Notes: generated by a model not told the origin, from the letters alone. A DNA stretch of 9,522 nt from Palsa-504 sp050698755 (GCA_050698755.1 JBOHCK010000238.1:1-9522); one strand, 5' to 3'. Counted from the first letter of the stretch, positions 1 through 7,213 are shown. Numbers and translations: made by a program.

Positions 1-68
1 ATCAGGCCGGGGTCGGCGGACCGGCTGGGAGCGGTCTACGAATCCCGTCGAGGTTTCCCGAGGTCAGA

Positions 69-1394
69 TCACTGGATGCCGTCTGCGGTGCAGAGGCTCG
101 CACCCGCGATCGCGCAGATAGCCGAGGCCGGGTCGAAGCCGTCCTTGACCACTGTGGCCTCCATGTTGGCCTTGGTCACCCACACCGGAGTCAGCAGCGA
201 CGCCGGCTCGGTGATGCTCGGGTCGGCCGGGTCGGTGGTCTTGCCGTTCAGCAGACCCGCCGGCGGCTTGTCGCCGGCCAGCAGGATCGTGGCCATGGAC
301 ACGGCGTCCTGGGCCTCCTTGTAGACCGCCTTGTAAACGGAGCCGCACTGGTAGCCCTCGAGGATCCAGGCCATGCCCTGGGCGGTGGCGTCCTGCCCGG
401 TGGTCGGCACCTTGTTGGGCTTGACCCCGTCCGCCTTGAGGTCGGTGATCACCGCGTTGGAGAGCCCGTCATTGGCCTCGATGGTGGCGTTGATCTTCGG
501 GTGGGCGGTGTACTCCTGCTGGAAGATGGTGCCGCCCTTGGTGTTGTCCCACCCGGGGGCGAAGTTCTCGCCGACCAGCGAGTAGCCGAGGCTGTTGGTC
601 GCGCCCGCGGCGACTGACTTGGCCTCCTGGCTCCAGACCACCTTGTTGTAGCCCTCGGCAAAGGAGATGGCGTTGGGGTCGGTGTCCTCGCCGCCGTTCA
701 GAACGAAGACCTGAGGCTTGGAGATCCCCCAGGACTGCACGCACGCCTCGAAGCCCTGGCCGATCAGCTGGCCCACGAGCTCGTTGTCGAAGCTGACGTA
801 GTAGGTGTTGTTGCCCTGGAAGGTGGCGCGGTCGTAGCTGATCAGCGTGACGCCCTTGGACTGCGCCAGCTTCGCGATCGCCACGCCGGTCGGGCCGTCG
901 AGCGGGTCCATGATCAGGACCTTGGCGCCCAGGTTGATGTCGGCGGTGGCATCGTCAAGCTCGGTCGCGTCGCTGCCCTGCGCGTTGTCGATCCGATACT
1001 GCGCCTGGGTGTACCCGGCGTCGGCGAAGGCATCGTTCAGGTACGGCTGGTCGAAGTCGACGTACCGCGTCGACGACGTGGTGTCGGGCAGGATCACCCC
1101 TACCTGCAGGCTGTCGGCTCCCTTGGTGGCGAACTCGGTCAGCGGCTTGAACTTCGACATCGTCGAGTTGATGTTGACGTTAAAGGTGCTGATGCTCAGC
1201 CCGGCTGGAACCGTGTTCGAGCCGCTTGATGCCGAGCCCGATGAGCCCGATGAGCCCGACGAGCCCGAGGAGCTGCAGGCTGCAGCCCCCAGGGTAGCGA
1301 CCGCCGCCAGGGCCACCCAGCTGCCCGGCCGGCGGAGGCGTCTAAACGTGCCGTGGGAGTGCCGACCTCTCTCATTTCTGTTACCCACTCGCAT
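69..1394 (-). CDS. Sugar ABC transporter substrate-binding lipoprotein (XylF/ChvE-like)
   Basis: This is an exported, lipid-anchored binding protein that would deliver a sugar to a CUT2-type ABC importer. The 441-residue form has a basic n-region, a hydrophobic stretch and a lipobox ending at C40, followed by a Ser/Gly-rich tether (about 41-60). The mature part is a type I periplasmic-binding fold. Family-typical blocks are YDR (187-189), SFDN (201-204), ANDG (307-310) and GQDAT (333-337), which resemble D-xylose and multi-sugar binding proteins. I chose the ATG at 1394 because AAAGGGG lies 8 nt upstream and the n-region is already 26 residues long. A GTG at 1445 would add 17 residues and has its own AAGGGA 6 nt upstream, but it would make the signal peptide unusually long. 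The gene follows the kinase and regulator genes on the same strand. Positions 1-68 beyond its stop hold no start codon, so any permease begins outside the window. The exact sugar cannot be told from sequence. Confidence 0.9.
   Translation of the reverse strand: MRVGNRNERGRHSHGTFRRLRRPGSWVALAAVATLGAAACSSSGSSGSSGSSGSASSGSNTVPAGLSISTFNVNINSTMSKFKPLTEFATKGADSLQVGVILPDTTSSTRYVDFDQPYLNDAFADAGYTQAQYRIDNAQGSDATELDDATADINLGAKVLIMDPLDGPTGVAIAKLAQSKGVTLISYDRATFQGNNTYYVSFDNELVGQLIGQGFEACVQSWGISKPQVFVLNGGEDTDPNAISFAEGYNKVVWSQEAKSVAAGATNSLGYSLVGENFAPGWDNTKGGTIFQQEYTAHPKINATIEANDGLSNAVITDLKADGVKPNKVPTTGQDATAQGMAWILEGYQCGSVYKAVYKEAQDAVSMATILLAGDKPPAGLLNGKTTDPADPSITEPASLLTPVWVTKANMEATVVKDGFDPASAICAIAGASLCTADGIQ
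1234..1269. repeat. Four tandem 9-bp units in the lipoprotein linker
   Basis: Four head-to-tail copies of GAGCCCGAN (the last base is T, T, C, G) run without interruption. On the coding strand each unit encodes Ser-Ser-Gly or Ser-Gly-Ser, forming the flexible tether just after the lipid-anchored cysteine. The near-identity of the units at DNA level suggests recent expansion by slippage rather than only selection for small residues. Each unit is in frame, so gain or loss changes only tether length. Confidence 0.85.
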
Positions 1395-1438
1395 CCCCCA
1401 TACCCCTTTCGCCTGAATGTGCCCGAATAAGCCGTCGG

Positions 1439-1455
1439 GGGACACCAGGTGTCCC
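1439..1455. promoter_or_regulatory. Perfect 17-bp palindrome, operator candidate upstream of the binding-protein gene
   Basis: GGGACACCAGGTGTCCC has two perfect 8-bp arms around one central base. It lies 45-61 bp upstream of the ATG chosen for the sugar-binding protein and covers the alternative GTG at 1445. No run of T follows, so it is not a typical intrinsic terminator. Its size and symmetry suit a dimeric repressor or activator. An RNA hairpin (6-bp stem, 5-nt loop) is the alternative. The protein that binds it is not identifiable here. Confidence 0.5.
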
Positions 1456-1476
1456 TTGAGAAGAATCGTCTCGCGT

Positions 1477-1504
1477 GTTAAAGGACAAGGTCTAAGGACC
1501 GCAA
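1477..1504 (-). promoter_or_regulatory. Weak promoter candidate for the binding-protein gene
   Basis: On the minus strand TTGCGG (1504-1499) and TTTAAC (1482-1477) are separated by 16 bp, each matching 4 of 6 positions of the sigma-70 type consensus. A transcript from here would start near 1470 and place the 1439-1455 palindrome in the early transcribed region, as for a downstream operator. The match is weak and could be chance, although this spacer is clearly less GC-rich than the flanking genes. Confidence 0.25.
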
Positions 1505-1558
1505 CCAGGCATGCGGGATTGCCTTGCCTCCCTGGCGATCTTTTGCGGCCTCAGCGCC

Positions 1559-1632
1559 TTAACTATGACCATAGAGCCACCGAAATTAACGTGGCCTTAA
1601 CATCGGCGCCACCCCGTGAAGATTCTGTTAAC
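1559..1632 (-). promoter_or_regulatory. Cluster of TTAAC boxes, candidate response-regulator site
   Basis: TTAAC occurs four times in the same orientation: 1559-1563, 1586-1590, 1597-1601 and 1628-1632. The middle two form TTAAC-N6-TTAAC, with an 11-bp centre-to-centre distance of about one helical turn. Tandem half-sites at this spacing are the normal target of OmpR/PhoB-family regulators, and B. subtilis PhoP boxes are also TTAACA-like. The cluster lies between the regulator gene and the binding-protein gene and upstream of the weak promoter candidate, a plausible activator position. Binding by the encoded regulator is inferred. Confidence 0.45.
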
Positions 1633-1664
1633 GGCTTCTAAGCGGGCACTTCGGGCGCTGGCCT

Positions 1665-2372
1665 TCACTCGGGTGCCAGCCGGTAGCCGGCCCGCGGCTG
1701 GGTAAGGATGAGCGGGGCGCTCTCCTCCGCCTCGAGCTTGGCCCGCAGCCGCCGGACGTACACGCGCAGATACTCGGTCTCGGTCTCGTAGCCGTGACCC
1801 CACACCCTCCTGAGCAGGTGGGCGTGGGTCAGCAGCTTGCCCCTGTTGATGGCGAGCTCACGGAGCAGGGCGAACTCGGTCGGGGTCAGGTGGATCGGCT
1901 GGCCGTTGCGGCGTACCTGCTGGAGGGCCAGGTCGATCACGATATCGCCGACGACGATGACCTGGGGTGCCTGCTCGGGCGGCGCGGCGGGCCTGGTCCG
2001 GCGCAGCGTCGCGGTGATCCTGGCGAGCAGTTCCTCGATGCTGAACGGCTTGGTCATGTAGTCGTCGGCGCCCATGTGCAGGGCCGTCACCTTGTCCCGC
2101 TCACCGCCGCGGGCCGACACCACGATGATGGCCACCGGTGACCGCTCGCGGATCTGGCGACACAGCTCGAAGCCGTCGGCCTCGGGCAGCATCAGGTCGA
2201 GCAGGACGATGTCCGGGTCCTCGGTCTCCAGCAACTGCAGTGCCCGCATGCCGTCGACGGAGACCACCGTGTCGAAACCGCGGACCGCCAGGTTGGACCT
2301 GATGAGGTCGACGATGTTGGGGTCGTCCTCCACCACCAGGGCACAGGTCTTGCGCGCGGCTTCGGTCGTCAT
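1665..2372 (-). CDS. OmpR/KdpE-family response regulator
   Basis: This is a cytoplasmic DNA-binding partner of the adjacent histidine kinase. The 235-residue protein has a receiver domain (about 10-122) with the acidic pocket E15/D16, phospho-acceptor D59 in LLDLMLPE, S86 in VVSA, and K108 in TKPF. A winged-helix domain (about 137-233) follows, with the trans-activation-C pattern LTPTEFALL, RVWGHGY, YVRRLRAKL and RAGYRL, closest by eye to KdpE. The start is the ATG at 2372-2370: it overlaps the kinase stop codon as ATGA and has AGGGAG just upstream. An in-frame start at 2426 would add 18 residues inside the kinase gene and is unlikely. The overlap implies translational coupling, so kinase and regulator are a cognate pair. 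The direct repeats just downstream of this gene are its most likely nearby target. The KdpE resemblance does not imply a potassium role, because no kdp genes are present. Confidence 0.95.
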   Translation of the reverse strand: MTTEAARKTCALVVEDDPNIVDLIRSNLAVRGFDTVVSVDGMRALQLLETEDPDIVLLDLMLPEADGFELCRQIRERSPVAIIVVSARGGERDKVTALHMGADDYMTKPFSIEELLARITATLRRTRPAAPPEQAPQVIVVGDIVIDLALQQVRRNGQPIHLTPTEFALLRELAINRGKLLTHAHLLRRVWGHGYETETEYLRVYVRRLRAKLEAEESAPLILTQPRAGYRLAPE

Positions 2373-4906
2373 AGGCTCTCCCTGGTTGGCACGGGGTCGG
2401 TAACCTCGGCCTCGACCGGCAGGCACACGGTGAAGCGGGAGCCCGTGGTGTCGTTGCTTGCCACCTCGAACCGGCCGCCGTGGGCCTGCACGATCCCCTT
2501 GGCGATGGACAGCCCGAGCCCGGCGCCCGCGGTCTTCCCCGGGCTGCTGCCATTGCGGGTCGAGGGCATGCCGATGCCGTTGTCGAGGACGCTAATCGTC
2601 ACCTGCTCCTGCCCGGCCTTCTGCTCGATCATGGCGGTCACGCTGACCGTGGTGCCCGGCGGGTTGTGGCCGAACGCGTTGTTGAGCAGGTTCACGAAGA
2701 CCTGCTCCATCCGGTCGTGGTCGGCCCACACCACGGGCAGGTTGCCGTCGCAGGTCAGCTGCGCCGAGGCCGCGTGTTCCTGCGGCAGGCAGGCGATCGC
2801 CGCCTCGAGCACCAGCCTGATGTCGCACCAGTCGCGCTGCAGGCGCATGATGCCCGATTCGATCGCGGAGAAGTCGAGCAGGTCATCGACCAGCCGGCCG
2901 AGGCGCGCCGACTCCGCGGCGATCCGGGCGAGGAACCGCTGCTGGGAGTCGCCGTCCCAGGTCACGTCCGGCTGCATCAGGCTGGAGGCGTATCCCCTGA
3001 TGGCCGTCAGCGGGGTCCGCAGCTCGTGGCTCAGCCGGGACAGGAAGCCGCGCTGCAGCTCCCGCGACCGGCGCAGCGCCGCCGCCTCCTGGTGCGCGTG
3101 ACCCGCCTCCTCGCGTTCCAGCGCGAGCCGCAGCGAGTGCGCCGCGTCCTCCATCAGCGACGTTTCCTCCCTGGTCGGCGGCACCCTGCGCCAGCTCGCG
3201 AGCAGCACGGTGGGGCCGTCGGCCGTCAGGAAGGCGACCGCACGGACCCGGCGCCTGCGGCTGATGTGCAGTTCCCGGGCGACGCCGTCGGGGAGCACGC
3301 TGGACAGCGCGTCCTGCGCCATGGTCTGCAGCGCCGACGTGGCGCAGTCGGTGCCCCGCTGGCCCGCGTACGCGCGCCAGCGGGCCGGCTGGGCCGCGGG
3401 CTGGGTGAGCAGGGCCACTTCCTCGGCTTGCAGGCCACGGCGGAGCGACTGGACCGCGATGACGAGCCCCTCGGCGACCGGTACCGGTCCGGCCAGCGTC
3501 TCCAGCATCTCCCTGATCGTCTCGAGGACCCGGTTCCTCGTGGTCACCTGGTCGAGCAGCCGGTCGCGCTCGATGGCGCTCGCGGCGTAGCCGGCGTAGA
3601 CGTTGACCAGGGCCAGTTCGTCCCGCTGCGGCACGCCGTGCTGGGCGCGGAACACCGTGATGACCCCGCTGAGCCCGCTCGGCCCGAGCACAGGTACCGA
3701 CCACGAGCTGGCCACCTTGGCGCCCTTGGCCAGGTCGCGGAAGTTCCGCCAGGCCGGGCCGATCCGTACGTTGTCGGCGACGACCACCCGCTCGTCCGCC
3801 GCCGCCATCCCAGGCGGCCCGCCCGCGGGCCCGAACGGCAGCCGGGCCCACGGGTCGAGCTGGCCCTGCGTGAATCCCAGCGACGCGGCGCAGAACAGGT
3901 GCCCTTCGACGGCCAGGTGCCGGTCGGAGACGAGGTGGATGCACAGCCGCTCGCTGGCGAGCGCCTGGCCCAGCGCGGACAGGATCACCGACAGGCTGGA
4001 GGAGCGGTCGGCGCTGACCAGCCGGTCGGTGAGGCCGTGCAGCCTGGTGAGCTGGCGCCGGGCGGAGGCATCGACCTGCTGGCCTGACAGCAGCGCCACC
4101 ACGTCGTCCGGGTGCGTGTCCGACGGGTGCAGGTCGGCGACGACCCGGCCCTGCCGCAGCACCACGATGCGATCGGCGAGCCGGAACATCTGGTCGATGT
4201 CGTGGCTGGCGAGCAGGATGGTGGTGCCCTGCTCGCGCAGGTTCAGGATCAGCTCCTCGACCTGGGCCGACTCCTTCACGCCAAGCGAGGCGGTGGGCTC
4301 GTCAAGCACCAGCAGCCGCGGCCCGCTGCCCATGGCGCGGGCCACCGCGACCATTTGCCGTTGCCCGCCGGACAGCGATCGCACGCTGCGGGCGGTGTCC
4401 TTGAGGGGGATGCTGAGCGAGGCCAGGAGTTCGGCGGCCGCGGCGTGGAAGCGCGTCTCGGACATCATCAGGCGCCTGGATTCGCGGCCGAGCATGATGT
4501 TGGCCGCGACGTCCAGGTTGTCGCACAGGGCCAGGTCCTGCCAGACGACCGCGATGCCGTGCTTGGCCACGCCGGCCGGGTCGTTCGGCAGCCGCCGGCC
4601 GGAGAGGAAGATCTCGCCGCTCGCCGGGACCACGTCGCCGGCGATGCAGCGGACCAGGGTGGTCTTGCCCGCGCCGTTCTCTCCCGCCAGGGCGACGAGT
4701 TCGCCGGCCCGCAGGTCCAGGTTGACGCCGTCCAGGGCGCGGGCCGGGCCGTAGTTCAGGCTCAGCCCCGAGACCGTGAGCAGAGGCGGCGCCGTCGTCT
4801 CGCCGCTTGTTTCACGGGGGTTCGCGTCGCCGCCGATGATCACGTCGCCGCGGGCGGCTGGATCGCCACGGGGAGGCGTGTCGGTCGCCACGAGAGAACC
4901 GGTCAT
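2369..4906 (-). CDS. Fusion of sugar ABC-transporter ATPase, GAF region and sensor histidine kinase
   Basis: This 845-residue protein combines a transporter motor with a signalling kinase. The ABC domain (about 42-274) has every functional motif: Walker A GENGAGKT (75-82), Q-loop Q123, signature LSGGQ (178-182), Walker B LLVLDEP (198-204, E203 catalytic) and H-loop H235. It resembles single-domain CUT2 ATPases such as FrcA, not the usual two-domain RbsA/XylG form. Residues about 291-449 form a GAF domain, and about 459-602 a weaker GAF-like region. The HisKA helix carries SHELRTP with H627. The HATPase domain has the N-box (NLLNNA, N743), DNGIG (775-779) and GAGLGL (794-799). No membrane segment is visible. 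The ATG at 4906 is preferred because the 26 extra codons from the ATG at 4984 are poor in third-position G/C, although neither start has a clear ribosome site. It overlaps the regulator by 4 bp. Family membership is clear; the coupled import-and-signalling role is inferred. Confidence 0.93.
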   Translation of the reverse strand: MTGSLVATDTPPRGDPAARGDVIIGGDANPRETSGETTAPPLLTVSGLSLNYGPARALDGVNLDLRAGELVALAGENGAGKTTLVRCIAGDVVPASGEIFLSGRRLPNDPAGVAKHGIAVVWQDLALCDNLDVAANIMLGRESRRLMMSETRFHAAAAELLASLSIPLKDTARSVRSLSGGQRQMVAVARAMGSGPRLLVLDEPTASLGVKESAQVEELILNLREQGTTILLASHDIDQMFRLADRIVVLRQGRVVADLHPSDTHPDDVVALLSGQQVDASARRQLTRLHGLTDRLVSADRSSSLSVILSALGQALASERLCIHLVSDRHLAVEGHLFCAASLGFTQGQLDPWARLPFGPAGGPPGMAAADERVVVADNVRIGPAWRNFRDLAKGAKVASSWSVPVLGPSGLSGVITVFRAQHGVPQRDELALVNVYAGYAASAIERDRLLDQVTTRNRVLETIREMLETLAGPVPVAEGLVIAVQSLRRGLQAEEVALLTQPAAQPARWRAYAGQRGTDCATSALQTMAQDALSSVLPDGVARELHISRRRRVRAVAFLTADGPTVLLASWRRVPPTREETSLMEDAAHSLRLALEREEAGHAHQEAAALRRSRELQRGFLSRLSHELRTPLTAIRGYASSLMQPDVTWDGDSQQRFLARIAAESARLGRLVDDLLDFSAIESGIMRLQRDWCDIRLVLEAAIACLPQEHAASAQLTCDGNLPVVWADHDRMEQVFVNLLNNAFGHNPPGTTVSVTAMIEQKAGQEQVTISVLDNGIGMPSTRNGSSPGKTAGAGLGLSIAKGIVQAHGGRFEVASNDTTGSRFTVCLPVEAEVTDPVPTRESL

Positions 4907-4916
4907 GCCGTCATTG

Positions 4917-4944
4917 TGTGGCCTCAGCCGTGCGCTTGGCCACA
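4917..4944. promoter_or_regulatory. Inverted repeat just upstream of the kinase-fusion start
   Basis: TGTGGCC (4917-4923) and GGCCACA (4938-4944) are perfect 7-bp inverted arms with a 14-bp spacer. The element ends 10 bp upstream of the preferred ATG at 4906. It could be a protein-binding dyad or a hairpin in the 5' leader limiting ribosome access. If translation starts instead at 4984, it would lie inside the coding region, which weakens a regulatory reading. Confidence 0.3.
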
Positions 4945-5006
4945 AATGTTCCTGGACGAGCCGACCTGACCAGGCATTTTTCATGATTTTTAAATGTCTG
5001 GGCAGC

Positions 5007-5027
5007 CTGAGGGCACCGGTGTCTCAG
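5007..5027. other. Dyad at the HNH stop codon, possible weak terminator or operator
   Basis: CTGAG (5007-5011) and CTCAG (5023-5027) are inverted arms surrounding the palindrome CACCGGTG (5014-5021). The dyad covers the stop codon of the HNH gene. On the minus strand it is followed by an AT-rich stretch but no real T-run, so termination would be weak. The core CACCGGTGTC resembles CACCAGGTGTC in the palindrome at 1439-1455, but the half-site spacing differs by one base. Confidence 0.25.
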
Positions 5028-7213
5028 ATCGGGTAGCGCGTGGGTCCGGTGCTGTAGAGACGGCCAGAGGGCGTCCTCCAGCGGATGACCGCTGGGGTGG
5101 TTTGCTCCACCTGCCATCGCGGATCCTGCTTGAGGCGATGATGATGTCTGCACTTCGGGCCGCCGTTACACTCACACGTTCGGCCACCTTCCTCGTAAGG
5201 GAGGTTGTGCTCGAAATCACATTGGGAGGCGGGTCTACGGCAGGTCGGGGCCGTGCACGTGGCGTGCCGGACCTCGGTGAGGTGGCGGAGCAGGACGCCG
5301 GGGCCGTGACCCCGGGCCTGATGGCGGTGATCACACTGGCCGGTCGCGACTGGGCCGATGGCGATCACCAGGTCCCGTTGCCCCGGGATGCCGGTGGATA
5401 GGCGCCACGTGCCGTAGCCGCCCGGCGGGCCATGGTCGCCGGTGGCGGTGAACGAGAACCGCTGTCCGCCAGGGCCGCCAGGCGGGTCGTGACCGCCGGG
5501 CGGGCCCGCGCCGGACCGGCCCGGTTTCCGCTGTTTCGCTCGGGGTTTTCTGGTGCCTCTGGGTGCTGGCCTGGCGCAGCCGTGGCCGATGGCGTGGCCG
5601 TCGGCGTCGGTGACGGTGACGCACCAGGTGGTCTTCGGGTTTCTGGCGGCGGCGCGGGCCAGGTCGCGGGCCAGCCAGGGGTCGATCGGGCCCAGCGTGC
5701 CGGCCTCGCCGGGCCGGTCGGTCAGGCCGAGGGCGGTGGTCAGCGGGACGGTGAGGTTCAGCCGGGCCGCGAACCCGGTCGGGAATGGGCCGGAGGGGAA
5801 CGGGCCGGATGGCGGCCGGTAGTCCCACGGGTTCGCGGGCGGCGGCTCCGCGGCCGGCGACCCCGTTGACAGGGCAGCGGGACGGGAATCCACACCGAGC
5901 AATATGTCCAGGTAGGCCCTGGCGCGCAGAACGTCCATGTCGCCGTCCAGGCCAGCGGCCCGCAGCTCCTTCGCCCACGCGGTGATCCGCTGGTCCGCGG
6001 CCAGCACGTGCGCCGAGGGCAGCTCCCGGCCGGCCAGGCCGGCGTTGCCCGAGCCCTCCATCCACCGCTCCACCCGCGTCTTCTCCGCCCCCACCTCCCG
6101 GCGCTTCTTCGCCTTCTTCGGGGCGACTTCCATGACGGCGCGGGCGATGGCGGCGCGCAGCCCCGGCCGGGTCAGCCGGGCGGCCCGGCCCAGGACCAGT
6201 TTCTCCGCCGCGGCCGCCTCACCCGGGTCCAGGGCGCTGGTGGCCTGCGAGATGATGTCCGCCTTGGGCTGGCTGAGGATCCCATCCCGCTGCAAGGCCA
6301 TCGTGCCGGGCAGCCGGGCAGCCAGGTCACGGGCCAGATCCAGCAAGTCCCCGGCGGCGGCCCTGGACTCCCCCAGCGCGCACGACAGCTCATCGACCGC
6401 GAACTCATCCCACGCCTCCGGCATCTGCGCACCGTCTCGCTCCGGATCCGCGGCGCCCTTCGCCGCAGCGGCTTTCCCGGAATCCCGCGCGGAGGCCTGC
6501 GGGGCGCAGCCCTCGGCCGGGCGGCGACGGATCAGTTCCGCGATGGCGGCCAGCTTGCGGGCCGCGGCGTGCGCCTCGACCCGCGCCCACGCACAGATCA
6601 CCCCGACGATCTCATCATCAGCCGCGCCGGGATACCGGTCGCCCGGGCCGGCCACCGCGTCGGCCAGCCCGGCCAGCACCGCGCAGCCCGGAGCGGTATC
6701 CAGCGCGAAGCCGGACCCGAACGCGGCCGCCGGGCTGGCATGCTCACCCGGGAACGACGCCGCCGACCCCGGCTGCCCCGGCCCGCGGCGCCCCGGCGCC
6801 GCACCCACCGCCCCCCACCCGCCGTAAAACGACATCCGCGCCGCATGCTCGCAGTCCCGGGCCTCCGCCGCCGTGAACTCCCGGGCCTCCGCGATCGCCG
6901 CGTCGATCTCCTCCCAATCCGGCGGATCCTCCAGGTACGGATCGACGGACTCTTCCTCATCCGCCCTGGCGGCCATGATCGCGGCCCATTCGTCGTAATC
7001 GAGCCAGTCCGGGGTGGCGGCAGGGAACTCAGCCTCCCCGGCCACGGTGGGTGCTACCGGGACGGGCGCGTTATCGGCTTGCCCGGGAACCGGGGCCTGC
7101 GCCGCGCCGGCCGGACCAGGAGGCGGTGGCAGCGGCTCCCCTTCACCCAGCTCAGGGACGTGCCGGGCGGGATCCTCGTCCCGCCCTGACCCGTGAGCCG
7201 GTCCCGCGGCCAT
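5024..7213 (-). CDS. DUF222 (13E12-type) HNH endonuclease-like protein
   Basis: The 729-residue protein belongs to the large, usually multicopy actinobacterial family with an N-terminal DUF222 (13E12 repeat) region and a C-terminal HNH nuclease motif. Residues 1-200 are Pro/Gly/Ala-rich and poorly conserved in appearance. The helical DUF222 part covers about 200-445. A low-complexity Pro/Gly/Arg stretch (about 545-600) precedes the C-terminal motif: CTAPTC (653-658), H669 in the CDFEHN block, N683 and the paired H691/H692, with C680, C682 and C688 as probable zinc ligands. The key nuclease residues are present, so it is not obviously inactive. DNA cleavage has rarely been shown for this family and its role is unknown; members have been linked to repeats and phage attachment in mycobacteria. 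The ATG at 7213 has only a GGGCGG-type upstream match. It sits on the same strand as the kinase fusion, but nothing suggests a shared function. Confidence 0.88.
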   Translation of the reverse strand: MAAGPAHGSGRDEDPARHVPELGEGEPLPPPPGPAGAAQAPVPGQADNAPVPVAPTVAGEAEFPAATPDWLDYDEWAAIMAARADEEESVDPYLEDPPDWEEIDAAIAEAREFTAAEARDCEHAARMSFYGGWGAVGAAPGRRGPGQPGSAASFPGEHASPAAAFGSGFALDTAPGCAVLAGLADAVAGPGDRYPGAADDEIVGVICAWARVEAHAAARKLAAIAELIRRRPAEGCAPQASARDSGKAAAAKGAADPERDGAQMPEAWDEFAVDELSCALGESRAAAGDLLDLARDLAARLPGTMALQRDGILSQPKADIISQATSALDPGEAAAAEKLVLGRAARLTRPGLRAAIARAVMEVAPKKAKKRREVGAEKTRVERWMEGSGNAGLAGRELPSAHVLAADQRITAWAKELRAAGLDGDMDVLRARAYLDILLGVDSRPAALSTGSPAAEPPPANPWDYRPPSGPFPSGPFPTGFAARLNLTVPLTTALGLTDRPGEAGTLGPIDPWLARDLARAAARNPKTTWCVTVTDADGHAIGHGCARPAPRGTRKPRAKQRKPGRSGAGPPGGHDPPGGPGGQRFSFTATGDHGPPGGYGTWRLSTGIPGQRDLVIAIGPVATGQCDHRHQARGHGPGVLLRHLTEVRHATCTAPTCRRPASQCDFEHNLPYEEGGRTCECNGGPKCRHHHRLKQDPRWQVEQTTPAVIRWRTPSGRLYSTGPTRYPI

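Noticed and set aside
1..68. Start of a permease gene downstream of the binding protein
   Set aside because: No ATG, GTG or TTG start occurs on the minus strand in this stretch, so the permease is only predicted beyond the window.
1439..1455. Intrinsic terminator after the regulator gene
   Set aside because: The dyad has only a one-base centre, lies close to the next gene rather than the regulator stop, and is not followed by a T-run.
1665..2372. Naming the regulator kdpE from its close resemblance
   Set aside because: Its partner is not KdpD (no KdpD or USP domain and no membrane helices) and no kdp genes are present, so the name would mislead.
2480..4087. Long plus-strand open frame (535 codons) antisense to the kinase fusion
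   Set aside because: Its composition is Arg/Gly/Ala-rich with no recognisable domain; it is the expected antisense shadow of a GC-rich gene.
6008..7189. Plus-strand open frame of 393 codons antisense to the HNH gene
   Set aside because: Arg-rich low-complexity translation without motifs; the opposite frame carries clear DUF222 and HNH signatures.
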